This document shows, one piece after another, positions 12,501 through 25,035 of a stretch of DNA of 64,000 bases. A program made the translations under genes and the position numbers. The DNA comes from Anopheles merus (Eukaryota > Arthropoda > Insecta > Diptera > Culicidae): NCBI RefSeq assembly GCF_017562075.2, contig NC_054085.1, positions 27,662,156 to 27,726,155 of the forward strand, in the 5' to 3' direction. Each line of letters begins with the position of its first letter. Positions within the stretch are counted from its first letter, which is position 1. The notes below the pieces were generated by a model. The model ran no database searches. It saw nothing but the letters and a program-made list of their open reading frames with translations, and was not told where the DNA came from.

Positions 12501-15500
12501 CATTTAAATTTATTTTCCATTTAGAATTCATATTATCAAAAAAAAATATAAAACTTATCATGCGAAACATTTACGTATAACAACTTTACCTTGTTGTACA
12601 TACTTTAATGTATCGTATCATGATATCCTCTACATCCTTATAATGTTTCCTAATAATAGAATTGTTCAAATATTTTGAAACTGCAATTTTCAACTGACAT
12701 TCAAAAGACAATTTTTAATTTATCATTTATTGAATTCTGCAAGCTAAGATCATCTGTTACTTGCGTACTATGTTTTCAATATGTTTTGGCACAGATTTGT
12801 CAGGAAGATTAAAGTGTGCTTGGGACAGCTAAAGGGAATGAAATAACTTTCTTTTTTTTTCATGAAAACATTCCTCTTAGTATCTTTATTTATTTATCTC
12901 TTAGTTTATATAAATACAAGATAGCAAAGTCATACCCACATTGTCCTCAGTAGCATTTGTGATTTGCAGTGGCGCCATCTGTGGGCATGTAGCTGATTTA
13001 CACGTTTTAGAGCAGTTTCGATATGCGATTAACTTCTTTTTCGTCGATTTTGTTTATATTTAAAATGTGCCCGTATTGCGAATTTTATTACTTTTTTTTT
13101 AATGTTTGGAGATTATTTTGGACATTTATAACATATATCAAATGTCTTTGTTCCTATACAAACTTACTTTAACTATCCAAAGAAAACACTCCACAGCTTT
13201 TGTAACACATGTTTTAGGTGGATTTGAACGCATTTTCCCCCCACGAAAGCCTCAGCCACCTACGTGTAGAAGTGGCCCGGTGCAGTGAAAGTTTCCCCTT
13301 GGGTGAAAGTTGCTACTTCCAGCGGCGGTCGTTGGCCGCGATACATGCACAAACACACAGACACACAGGCTTCCCCGAAAGGACGCAAGCGAACAAGTAC
13401 GAAAAACGCATAAGAAGCGCCTTTTTTTCCTTTGCAGGCAAACGGAAACGGTGCTCCACCAGAAAGGAAAAACCAGAACCGGACGAAGCACCGACCGGCG
13501 CAGATTTGCCTTTCGAGCGGAACAGGAGCTACCCACCACCATCGCTTACGCTCACTTCCACACGTTTGACCAGACAATCGTTTAGGGCGGAAAGAGTTTT
13601 TCACTACCCCTTACCTCTCTCTCTCTTTCTCTGTTTGTGCCGGTGTGATGACGTCGTTGCAAATCCTTACCTGGGTCGGTTTCCGTTCCCCTCCCCCCAC
13701 ACTTCCGTCAGTGTTGCAAAGCGCGAGTGTGTTGAGGATTTTGCTCAAGAACCATTTCTGCCTTCTTGCTCGTCTTCGCTGTCGTTCTTCGTCGTTCGAA
13801 AGTTACCGTCGATGAAAGGGAGCAGTAATCTTTGTGCTGTGCGCTGTACACCAAAGATACTGGCAAATGTGAGTTTTCTAGTGCAAAAAAAAAACACAGA
13901 AAGGAAAAGGACTGATAGAGAGATGAAGGAACGGGCCCACCGGTACTACAAGAAATGGAATGCCGTACCGGATGGTCTTAAGTAGACTTGTGCCTTTGCT
14001 GGCGGGTGTAAGGTCCCTTGGCAACTAGGCACTAGGTGCCAGTATCAAGTACACGTGCGCACCTGACTCCTTCCTCTCTCTCTCTTTCACCTCTTGTGTT
14101 TTTTTGTTCAAATATTCATAGGTGAACTTTTAATCCTCCTGCCTTTCTGTCTGCTTTGCCGGTGGTGGTTGCACGGTTCTACACTAGCAGAACAAGAAAA
14201 CTTATGCCACCTGCTCCATCTCCTCCTAGAAACTTTTTCTCCCTTCCCTTCTTCGAACGACACGACAACAAAAGGCACGAACCAAGAGAGTGATCTAATG
14301 GTGCGTCATTTGATTTCTGCTGTTGGTTGGTCGACTGTTTCGTTCACTCTTCCCTCTCCTTAGCCGTAATCGGTCGGAAATGTTGTGCATTTTAAATCGC
14401 TCTGTACAGGCACACTTGTTGAAGGATGATGATGATGATGATGATCCCACACCCGTACGAGCGAATGGATACGCGAACGAGGTGCAACGTACGGTGGGCG
14501 GATTATAAATAGCTTGCGAGGGATGGAACGATACTAGATGTCTTCCGATTACGTGGTTTGTGTAAGGATGTGCTACTTCAATTCTTAAATTGGTTGCTTA
14601 TTTGTATTTCAAATCTTAAGTGATGATTTTTACTAGTTTGTAAGTGATGTTGTGTTTGAATGTTGTGCCAACGGAATAGAAGCTCGCCATCTGGTGTCTT
14701 GCCTTAGAGTTCGAACATTAACACGACTTGTTGTATGAGGGAAATGTAGGTAACCATGAGATTGATTAACATCTTAACAAGCTAATTATGATTAATCTTT
14801 AATAGCATAATTTTGTTAAAAAAATAACGAAAATTTATTAAAGTATTTTCTATATGAAAATCTATTTATGTTTTATCTTTCTACTTAAGCACGGTTGTAG
14901 AAAACTTAATTTCATTCATTCATTTTGTCTACCAAATAGTTTAACAAACATATAAGTGGCTTATAACTAGCCTAAACTTTGGTAGAATGTGAAGTATGGA
15001 TAAACATACAGAGGAGAAAAAAGTAAATTTAGAATGGAAGCTAAAGAGGGAGTAGAAGGAGAATACTAGCTAGAGCTGGCAACGGTCCTCAGCCTAGATC
15101 TAAATGAAGTCAAAGAAATGTTGTGATCAAATAAGTAAGAGGAATCGTTGAAGTGTTGAATTTGTTATCTGTCCATAGGTTGAAGATAGCTCTTGAAATA
15201 ATCACACATAGAAATGAATGTACGGATGTGCTAGTAGAGCACTAGACCATCCATACCGTTTGAATTAGCTGTATAAAACGGGTTATAAAGAATAATTCTT
15301 AATTTATTCCATTTTCTCAAACAAATCGCGAAAATTGAAGATTGATAAAATGTTTCCTTTAAATGCGTTGGTCTTTAAATTAAAATCAAAGTGATGGAAC
15401 CATGTATTGAATTGTCTTGTCATAGCTAGTAACGGTTCGTTGTAGTATATGGATACTGTTCTCGCCGACAAGTAAGTTACGAGAGCGAAGAGGTTTCGAT

Positions 15501-16158
15501 GGCGCGTAGATATTGATCTTTCCTAGTAAATAAGAGACGTCTAATTCGTTTTTTTAATACTTTGACTACAAATACACATTGGTTAAGCTTAAAACGGTGT
15601 TCGAGCGTCTGTAGAATAAGCAGAAGGCAACGCGAGCGAACCAAATTTAATTTCTATAATTTCTTGATTATAACCAAATTTAATTACTCTATCAAATAAT
15701 TTGTCGATTTTCGGGACATAAAGAGTCTAGCACTGCAAGAGTGGACATATTAAGACGTGTTAAATACATATAATACAAAAAAAAAATCAACATCTCCAAA
15801 CGAACCCTTTGAGATGATTCTGTTTGCAAGTGCATCATTCTTCGACAGCTTTTCCTAGGTATCATATGAAGACAAGAGACTGCTATCTACTCTTTCTGGT
15901 CATATCCATGTCTGCCATCTTGATACTGTGAGTGGACCACCTTTAACATCTGGGACAAAGGATCAAACAGTCAAAAGATTCTTGATTATTATCCAGTACG
16001 GTTCTTTGAAATCGGTGTCATCTAAGCATCAAATCAACGCCTCTTAAGCGTAGGAATGTACCGTGATTGAACACTATAACAAGATCTGGAAGGCATCAGC
16101 TGGTTACATGAATATTGCTTGTTTGATGCTTTACAAATAATTGTCCAAAAAGGAGTAA
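9541..16158. other. Intergenic stretch without a supported gene
   Basis: Mixed sequence with GC-rich islands at about 9,950-10,200, 10,430-10,810, 11,300-12,150 and 13,220-13,990. Between them lie AT-rich stretches (for example 12,240-13,200 and 14,580-16,100). Several islands carry open frames on both strands (longest 255 codons, 13,218-13,982 plus, with no ATG at its start), but I recognise no domain and see no convincing exon structure. A consensus-like donor (CAG followed by GTAAGT) lies at 11,468-11,476. The islands could be untranslated exons or regulatory DNA of an unseen gene. Confidence 0.45.
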
Positions 16159-16363
16159 GAATTGGTTCTACTTCTCGGTCAAAGCCTGCCTCTGTACCAC
16201 TTGTGGGGGTTAACTTTCAGTGACTTATTGATTTACCCATAGCAGTACAGTCATTTCCACGTATGGGGACACGATATTTGGGGCTTGAACCCATGACAGG
16301 CATCTTATTAAGTCGTACGAATTGACGACTGTACCACTGTACCAGAATTGATAGGAATTGGTT
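16159..16363 (-). mobile_element. tRNA-derived SINE (SINE200-like head) with target-site duplication
   Basis: On the minus strand the element reads GTGGTACAGTCGTCAA (box A region), then the ATGGGTTCAAGCCC box B, then a body ending in AATCAATAAGTCACTGAAAG, the same order as the copy at 31,383. It is flanked by 9-bp direct repeats GAATTGGTT at 16,159-16,167 and 16,355-16,363, so the body is about 16,168-16,354. The A-tail has been lost, which suggests an older insertion than the 31,383 copy. Confidence 0.8.
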
Positions 16364-18700
16364 GCCAAAAATAAATAACCGATTTCTGATTTGGACAAGG
16401 TTACTTTTGGTCGCAATGTTCTACAGTAGTACTTTGAAATCTGAATGTTACATCTTGATGTGAAAAGGGCTAAAAGAGATTCTGTGTAAAATCTTCAAGA
16501 AGAAGAAGAATAAAGTGTAATAAATTGATATACATCCTACATCACAATGAATCCACGTGTGATTGCTTTAAAACCAAACTCAAACAGTCATTTCATTACA
16601 ATCCTCGCCTCAGTGTCTCTGCATGTATCTCCAAAGACCATTACCACCATCATCGCCAACAGGTTCAATCAAACAGTATTGTAATACTGCAATGCTAAAA
16701 TGTTGCATGCGCTCAATCGTGTGCTCAATCGTGCGCACCAATCGAATCCGCTACAACGTCCGGTGAGGCGTGACTAGAGTCGACAACCTAATTACAGAAC
16801 TCATTACCGAGCATAATTTAACCGCACCACTCACGAATACGACCGACCGCAAGCGGCCCACACCGACCGACCGTGCAACAAATTAATTCGACAGGATTGG
16901 GTGATGTTGCCGGCGAGACCTGGCGCAGGAAGGAAACACCCGAAGGCGGTACGGAATCGTAATCGATCAAACTGACCGTAAGCTATCCCTGGGGAGCAAT
17001 CTTGCCACTTCGATGTGGTACGATAGGGAGATGAAGATGGTGAGGAAAGTGATCAGGCAACTCAAAATGGGGGAAGGAAACGGAACACGTAGAAATGGGG
17101 TTTGGTCGCTCAGATACACACACACGTCAAGGTGGTGTAGATGATGATGCATCTGTCAATATGTTTTATCAGTTTGTTTGGAGTCTGGTCGGTGGTAGGC
17201 AATAGTTTCAAGAGGCTTTTAGCCCATACAATACGGGCGCCTATGGAGAAACCTTAAAACAAAGCCGTCTGCAATCGTACCAGACACGGAGGCACAACCG
17301 ACACGGAAACAATGGATGCAACCTCGCAAACCACTCCAACCTACTCGTGGCCACCCATTCAGGGCGGGTCAACTTTGGGACGGGCCCGTTTGGAATTGGT
17401 AAAGGGTGACAGTTAAATTGCTTCGTAGCTGACTCTGATTGAGTGGACAACGGCAACTCGATAGGCCACTCTGCATCGGATGCGCCCTCGGTGTCTGAGC
17501 CCGTGTGCGATACATTATCTGTGCGCTGGTCAAGTGCAGTTGGGCAGGGTAAACATGATTTGTCTTGCCTTTATTCCGTGACTGCAGCTGATGTTTGCAT
17601 ATCGATTACAAAGACAGTTGAAGATGTTTTATTTTGTCCGCATGCTGTTACCCCAATATTTGTCTGTCAATTGTTGTAAATATTTGTCTCAATGAAATTA
17701 AACTATGGTCTTAATTTTATTTAAATTTGAAACACTGAAATTCACATTTACTTGTAGTTTTTATTTTGCAGTAAAATACAGGCGGTTGTGGTGTGTTGAA
17801 ATTCAACGTTGCTGAGTTCAATGTTATTTGTAATTTGGAATACATTCTTCTTTGGCTGAGATCAGGAAAATTTCAAAAATAAATCACTTTTTGTAGATTT
17901 CTGAGTCATTTTTCCATTTCAACAACATTTTTCATTGCTTGCGAGATGTTTTTCAAACAGCTGTCAAATATTGCATTTGCATAACAACAATATTTTAACT
18001 CTTCCACATGATTTTCATCACGTCTCAAGCTAGATTGAGTTTGACAGTTAAATGTGATGTGCTGAAAATCATGTTTAATAACTGAAATTTTATTCTGATG
18101 CTGATACAATGTGTGACAGCTGTTGATAAACAAAACAAAATAAAAATTGGAAAAAAAAACTATGTAAATATACCACAACTTATTTCAAATTGACATCGAA
18201 AATAATAACATTATAATAAAAAAAGCAATAAATAAAGTAAACCTGCATCTACTTTTTCTAGAATCGTTAACAATATTAAACTTATGTCACGCACTGTGAA
18301 CAAACACTCGCACTATGGGTTTGTGGACGATACATGGTGGACAAAAATATTATTGAAAGATTATGCTAAGAACGACATCCAACATTGATTATGTTAATGT
18401 TGTCTATTTCTTTTTTTATTTGAATAGTTTGACTAGGATGTATTATTGCTTATCCTATAAACTTAGCAAATAATGGTTATCTATATAAATCTAGTCGTTA
18501 CTATTTGATTAAGTAGTGATCGAGCTTGAGATAAAAAATGGATTTTTTTGAGTTTATTGAATGAATTCAACATTTGACTGTTGCAATTAAAAAAGAGAAA
18601 CAAAAAAAAAGAAGTAGTTTGAAGGAGACAATTTCAATGCATTCATTGATATTAAATTATAATACTTAATAGAAACACATGTATTCGGATACCAATGAAA
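16364..18700. other. Intergenic stretch without a supported gene
   Basis: Mostly AT-rich unique sequence, with a GC-richer block at 16,700-17,560. No open frame with a recognisable product. It lies downstream of the acyl-CoA synthetase gene and may include the far end of its 3' UTR. Confidence 0.45.
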
Positions 18701-19756
18701 CATTTTTCGTTTAGCCCAGCTAAGGCCCACGCCGATCCCCAATAAAACGCTTACATTTCAACTAACTAAATAATTTTTATTGTAGTTTTGATCTAAGTAT
18801 AGGCGCCCAGTAGTAAAAAGTTTCCTTTGTGTGTAGTTATTTTCCTTTCATGGGTTGTTGTTGCTGGTTTTTATTCCTCTTGCCCTCTCTTCACCCAATA
18901 GTTTAGTGATTTTACTGTGCTATTTTACCTTTAAATCATTTTGTTTGTAAATTTCCCGTATTATTTTATCTTTACTTTCCCTTTTTTTTGCGTACTTTTG
19001 TGTGTAGGTGTGGTTTGTTTTTAACCCTTCCTCTCGTATGCTGTGATTATTTCAACTACTACATGGTTTTGTTTTGTTTTAGTATTCTTTTAACCGTCCA
19101 TTCTTTCCTTTCTTCCCTCGAGTTTCAAACTTTTAGCGCGCACCATTGCTAACATTGCTCTCACTAACATGCCTTATTACTTGCTGCCAAACATCCTACA
19201 CACTATCATACTGTTCCGTCTCTTACTCACACTTTCCTTCTCAAAGCGAACAGCAAACTGATTTTTTGTTACGGAAAAACGTTTAACATCGTTTATTTTG
19301 CTTACACTGTGTGTGTGTGTTTTCTTACAGCTAAAACTTCACCATCAATTTCAACTACTGACAAAAACCTCCAGCCAAGGCTTTCGTGCATTCCTTCCAT
19401 TCCCCATGTCTAGCTGACCTGATTTCCTAATATTTGTGTGTGTGTTTTGTTTTTAAATGGTAAAATTTATGCCGCTTTTTTACTACGCAAAACATGTAGC
19501 GATACAATTTCCGTCCCTGCTCACTTCCATTTTCCTACTAATTGCTCTATTCGAGTTTCTTTCCCATTAGTTAGATTTGATCCATCAACACGCTCACACT
19601 ACTCTTCATAAAACTGTACGATTTTTCTAAATAAGTGAACGGAATTCGGTAAACAAAATAAGGAAAAATGTTCCTTTTTTACTTTGATTTTGAAGAAAAA
19701 ACAACCTAGTATCAATCTAATACACCTACGTAACTATATTGTCACTTATCTAAACC

Positions 19757-19762
19757 TTTATT
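19757..19762 (-). terminator. Candidate poly(A) signal of the acyl-CoA synthetase gene
   Basis: TTTATT on the plus strand reads AATAAA on the minus strand, the first canonical signal after the stop codon at 21,178. Cleavage would follow 10-30 bases further down in plus coordinates. Its use is inferred. Confidence 0.3.
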
Positions 19763-21010
19763 GCCTGCTCAGGATAATAAATTAAATATAAGACTGAAGA
19801 AAAAAACAAAACAATCAGAAAACAAGACACCTGGTCTGCGGATTCTTTTTCAAAAAAGGGAAAAATACCGTAAATAATAAAGCAAACTAGCAAACACAAG
19901 GCCTAACGAAATGTCGAACGGTCGTTATTGTATGACGAGATGCTAAACCATGACTAGAGTTTCATCAAACGAACGCACATAAACAGTTTTGTTCTTTTCC
20001 CTCCCATCATTGGTTTTTCGTGTATACCATTCCCTCCCCATTGCCCTCTCCCTTGTTCCTACACCCTCATACCGCGCGGCAACGTGTCGCCTGCTTATCG
20101 ATTATTTTGCTGCAAACACTGGCCGTTATTTACAATGATCGATTGAAGCGTGTTAGCGTTGCGCACGAAGACAAGCGCACACTGGATAGGATGTTTTTTT
20201 TTACTTTATATAATGGAATTAAACTGTTTGCGATTGAATTAAATAAAGCTCAACAACAAAAAAAGAACCTCTCTAATGTAGCGACGGCTTGCAGGGGATG
20301 CACAACCTTCTCGCCATCTCTCTCGCCTGCACTGAAGAATTGACGAAATTTGCACCAGCTTAATCGAGTCCCAATGTAGTATAACAATAAATATCCTTGT
20401 GGCTATTCTCTCGGTCACGTGCCTCTTCTTCTCTCCCTTCTAAGCTAGGCGGTTGTTCGGTTTCTGTTCTATTTAAGCGTTTAGCGATCACTGTTTGTGT
20501 GTGTGTGTGTGTGTTTGTGATTTTTGAAACGATGATTTGGGATGTGATGACGAACGGCCGTTTTCGTGCATCCTAATATTTATGGTAAAGTGTTTGCTTC
20601 GAAGATAGTTCGCGCTCGCGGTGCTGTTTGCGAATTTTGTGTGGTACTGAGTGGGAGAGAGAGAGAGAGAGGGAGCGAGCGAAAGATAATAAACGAGACG
20701 AAGAATATTGTAGCTTATTGTACATGCCGGATATAGCACCTTCTTCGAACGGCTTGCACTTTTTTTTTACATTTTCTCTCATTGCAGCGGCAAAATATAA
20801 CAAAAGTCGAAATGTGTATATCATAGTTCCGGGCTTGGGGTTTTCGTATTTATATTCTTTACTCAAATTACTAGAATAATTAAACGTTCCCTACACTTTT
20901 GCTTTCTTCACCTTTGTTCGCCTCTACTTCGAACGGGCGTCAGGAGCGTCAGTTAATAAAAAAAAGTATAACACGCACACATTCAATACTAGCAGCAGCA
21001 GCAGCACCCA

Positions 21011-21024
21011 CCGCCAGAGGGCGC
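21011..21024. promoter_or_regulatory. CTCF-like site in the 3' UTR
   Basis: CCGCCAGAGGGCGC resembles the CTCF core closely (11 of 12 positions on the reverse strand). It sits about 155 bp past the stop codon of the acyl-CoA synthetase gene. One-mismatch matches are expected several times by chance, so only the GC-rich flank and position make it worth noting. Confidence 0.25.
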
Positions 21025-21177
21025 ACTCTGGTGTGCTGGACTGGGCGAAGAAAAGGAACAGGATGATACACCGCACTGCTGTGGTTGCGAACACCGGGAT
21101 CCGGGATTGCACTGCTGTTCCCAATTCCTTCCGTTTGCTTCGTTTTTTTTTTTGTTTTACCGCAACTCAGTCCCTGC

Positions 21178-21315
21178 TCAGTCAAGGTGTTTGTACATGT
21201 CATCCAGCTGGGGCGCAAAGTAACTTCGGATCTGGGGCCGCCGGGATTTGTAGGTAGGCGTTAGCAGACCGTTCTGTACGGAGAATGGATCCGGATGCAG
21301 GTAGATGTCTTTGAC
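21178..21315 (-). CDS. ACSL: ACSL last coding exon (C-terminus)
   Basis: Encodes 45 residues from VKDIYLHPDPF to the end HLD, then TGA (21,178-21,180). The acceptor is CTAG at the 5' edge (intron 21,316-21,381, 66 bp). It contains the family C-terminal block around FSVQNGLLTPTYK, with the lysine-bearing GLLTPT segment typical of adenylate-forming enzymes. Confidence 0.93.
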   Translation of the reverse strand, partial: VKDIYLHPDPFSVQNGLLTPTYKSRRPQIRSYFAPQLDDMYKHLD

Positions 21316-24300
21316 CTAGAATGACAAAGATAAAAGAACCTTAGTTTTTGCACGAAACAGAGCCTTAGGGACGGCATGTACCTGTTCGAAAGATTTCAGT
21401 CCAAACTCTTTGCCCCACAGGATCATGTCGTTCAGGATGAGCTGCTTCACGTCTGGGTTGTTGCACAGTACGCTCAGCGTGCCGGGAATGTTGTTCTCCT
21501 GGGCCCAGCTCTTGATGACCTCCACGTCCGGGACCACGATTGCCACTATGCAGCTCTGGAATTAATGAAAAGTTCAATTAGAATCAGATTTGGATCAGCT
21601 GGAAACAAGCTGAATGTCTACGACTTCTTGATAGACAAACATTGTTACATCAAACTTTATAACAACTCTAATTGTCTTATTTTACATGTTTTGCATGGCA
21701 TTTTCTATTGACCCGACATGTATTACATCAAGATTAAAGTACATATAGACTTTGGCTTTTCTAACTTGTTAATTCCCCATCACGGAGAATGCTATTTCAG
21801 GGTTAAGCGACAAGATTTCCTTGAAGAGATATAAAAAAAGCTGCTTGATACGTTGTCTGACATACGCTGATTGTCTCTGGTACCATGCTCTGAACTAGTG
21901 ATAGAAAGTAGGCAATAAACTGATTCGACTCCAAATATTTGGGGGATTTTGGAGAATTTTGGGAGCCGTAGCCGTCCGGAGTCGTCCAAAGTCCGGAGAG
22001 TCATATTAAGTAATTCGGAGTTGGAATCATTCAGAGTCGGAGTTTGGAGTTGGAATCGCCCGGAATAAGAGTCCGGCCAGAATTGAAGTCGGAGATGCCC
22101 GTTGTCCAAACCAGAGTCGGAAGGAGTCGCAACTAATCGTTCCGTTTTCGTCGAAGTCGGAATTTAACTAGTCATATCTGAAGTAGGTGCGCTCCAGAGA
22201 GCCTTTTGATACATCGAACGTTACCCGAGATCACTAGTGCATGACCTGATCTATCAATTCTAGCGACTTTAAATTCTAGCGAAAATTTTGGGGATTTTGG
22301 GGAATCTTGGGAGCCGTAGCCGTACGGAGTCGTCCAAAGACAGAGTCATCTTAAGTCATCCGGAGTTGGAATCATTCAGAGTCAGAGTTTGGAGTTGGAA
22401 TCGCCCGGAATTAGAGCCCGACCAAAATTGGAGTCGGAGATGCCCGGTGTCGACACCAAAGACGGAATGAGTCGCAACTAATCGTTCCATTTTCGTCGAA
22501 GTCGGAATTGAACTTGTCATATCTGAAGTAGGTGCACTCCAGAGAGCCTTTTGATACATCGAACGTTACCCGAGATCAGTAGTGGATGACCTGATCTATC
22601 AATTCTAGCGACTTACAACAGAAATTCTTGTCCTCAAAAATGACCTTTTTGAATACTAATATCCGTCATACATTCATTTCTTTGTCAGCTCTTCACACCA
22701 TACCTTTAAGCTTTCGCCGTGCACGAACACCTGCTCCACGTACTGGCTGCGGATGTAGGCGTTCTCGATCTTCTCCGGCACGATGTATTCGCCCTGGCTC
22801 AGCTTGAAGATGTGCTTCTTGCGATCGATCACCTTGAGCGTACCGTTCGGTAGCCACTGCCCAATGTCGCCCGTATGATGCCAACCGTCCTTGTCGATCG
22901 TTTCTGCCGTACGCTGTGGATCTTTTAGGTACCTACAAGAACAACAAAAAGGCACGTGTTAACACTGCCGGCAATGGCCTTACGTTTTGTCCTCCCTACC
23001 CAATGAAAACGTTCGCTCCCTTGACGCAAATTTCGCCCTGCTGCTGTGACGCGTAGTACTCCATCTCGGGCACGTCCACCAGCTTGATACCATTGCAGGC
23101 GACCGGTGGCCCTACGTGCCCAGCCACGAAGTCACCCTGCACCGTCAGCGTAATCGGTGCGGTGCATTCCGTCTGCCCGTAGCCCTCGCAGATCAGACAG
23201 CCAAGGGCGGCCCGCGAGAACGACAGTACCGCCTCGGACAGCGGGGCCGAACCGACCACCATCAGGCGCAGCCGGCCGCCGAAACCTTCCTGAATTTTTC
23301 GGAACACCAGCTTGTCCCAGATGCTGTTCTTCCGCACAATGCCACGCTTGATCTCTGCCTCCTTCGAGCTGAGCGCCATGTTTAGCAGCAGCTTCTTGAC
23401 GGACGATCGCTGCACCTCGGCGAACACTTTGTCGTACACGCGGTTCAGCAGCCGGGGGACGGCCGGCATCAGCGTGGGCTTCAGCGCTTTCAGGTCGTTC
23501 GTCAGCTCCTTGATGTCGCCCGAGAAGAAACCGACCGCACCGCCCATATAGTAGACGCCGTTCTCACAGCAGCGCTCCAGCATGTGCGCCAGGGGCAGGA
23601 ACGAAACCATAATGTCGCCAACGCGTGGCCGATGCGGCCCGAGCTGCAGCAGTACGCCCGCCACACCGGCCAGGACGTTGGCGTGCGTCAGCATTACGCC
23701 CTTCGGGTTGCCGGTCGTACCGGACGTGTAGCAAACCGTGCACAGATCGTCCGGTTTCGGCTCCAGCTCCGGGTTGTCACTGATGGCGCCCAGCTTTTCC
23801 ACCTCATCGAACGTGTGCACATCGATGCCGACGTTCTTGGCCCGCTGCAGCGTGGCCGGCCGGACCTCCTTGATTGCGACGATCTTGCGGAGCGACCTGC
23901 AAGAAGAGTTGATTGACAAAATTGAGTACAGTGACCAGATCTGCAGCCTAACGCCGTCGCGATGCTTACCTCGGTGCCTTGTCTAGCAGCAGGTTCACCT
24001 TCTTATCGTCCTCCACCACGACGACCTGCATCTCCGTCTGGTCGACGATAAAAGCGCACGCATCGGGCCCGAGCGTATCGTACAGCGGTACGACGACGAG
24101 CGAGTAGCAGTAGCAGCCCTGCTCGAACAGTACCCACTCCGGACGGTTCTGTGAGTAGATGCCGATGAAGGTGCTCGGCCCTGGCCGCAACCCTAGCGAG
24201 ATCAGTCCGGAGCCGAAGTTCTTTGCGCGCAGCAGCGTCTCATTGAAGTTCATCCACTGGTTGAAGGAAAGGGGGGAACGGACAATAACAAAACGGTCAG

Positions 24301-24986
24301 CGTCGTCAGGGTCATGTCACGTCAGTTTTCAAGATTTGGGGAACGGTCAGGCCTACCTGATATGGTGACTGTAGGTTCTCTCGCCATCCCAGGCAGGGTC
24401 CGTTGTTTGACGTGTAGGCACCCTTGCGAAATGATTGATACAGCGTTTGGATGTCCTCCTCGAGACAGCTGACAAATTTGCCATCCTTTGCCTCCTTGTA
24501 GAACTTTGACACGTGTACCTGTTCCGGGCCCTGCAGAGAAACCGGAGGAAGCAGAAATATTGTACTGAGTTAAACAATTTGTTGCACAGCAGATACGGCA
24601 GAGATAGGCGGTTTTGTCAATGATCCAAAAGTCATACGTCGCTTAGCTCATCAGATCATTAATTTACCGCTGCTCCCGACACCCAGCTTCGAAGATCGAA
24701 CTCATATTTATAGCGTCAACCGTAGGTCGCTTTGGCTGTGCTAAGCTATTCTTTCAACAGGCAATTTAGTATGATTTGTTTGCTACCACAAAAACACACG
24801 AAGCAGCTCGTGCAGCATTCCTAGTGAAATTACATCATCTCCCGTTTGCTCCAACAGGGAGTTAGCCCTTTTTCGAGCGCCATAAGTCACCGTGCAGCTA
24901 TAATCTTTAAACGTGCCCATATGCACATCTGTACAGCCGAGCGAAACTGATCCTCCTCTTTTGAGTGGATGATCTTACTGCCCCAC

Positions 24987-25035
<49 letters not shown>

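Larger units (their letters stand above)
18776..21177 (-). other. Probable long 3' UTR of the acyl-CoA synthetase gene
   Basis: Sequence directly after the TGA stop of the minus-strand acyl-CoA synthetase gene, with no other gene. The first canonical AATAAA on the transcribed strand is about 1.4 kb after the stop (19,757-19,762); others lie at 19,292-19,297, 18,870-18,875 and 18,776-18,781. The 3' UTR is therefore inferred to be 1.4-2.4 kb, possibly with alternative poly(A) sites. Extent is inference; a non-canonical signal closer to the stop cannot be excluded. Confidence 0.4.

Noticed and set aside
23116..23986. Plus-strand open frames across the ACSL exons
   Set aside because: Shadows of the GC3-rich minus-strand coding exons.
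24631..24746. Functional tRNA gene
   Set aside because: Box A and B are present, but no acceptor stem or anticodon arm can be folded.
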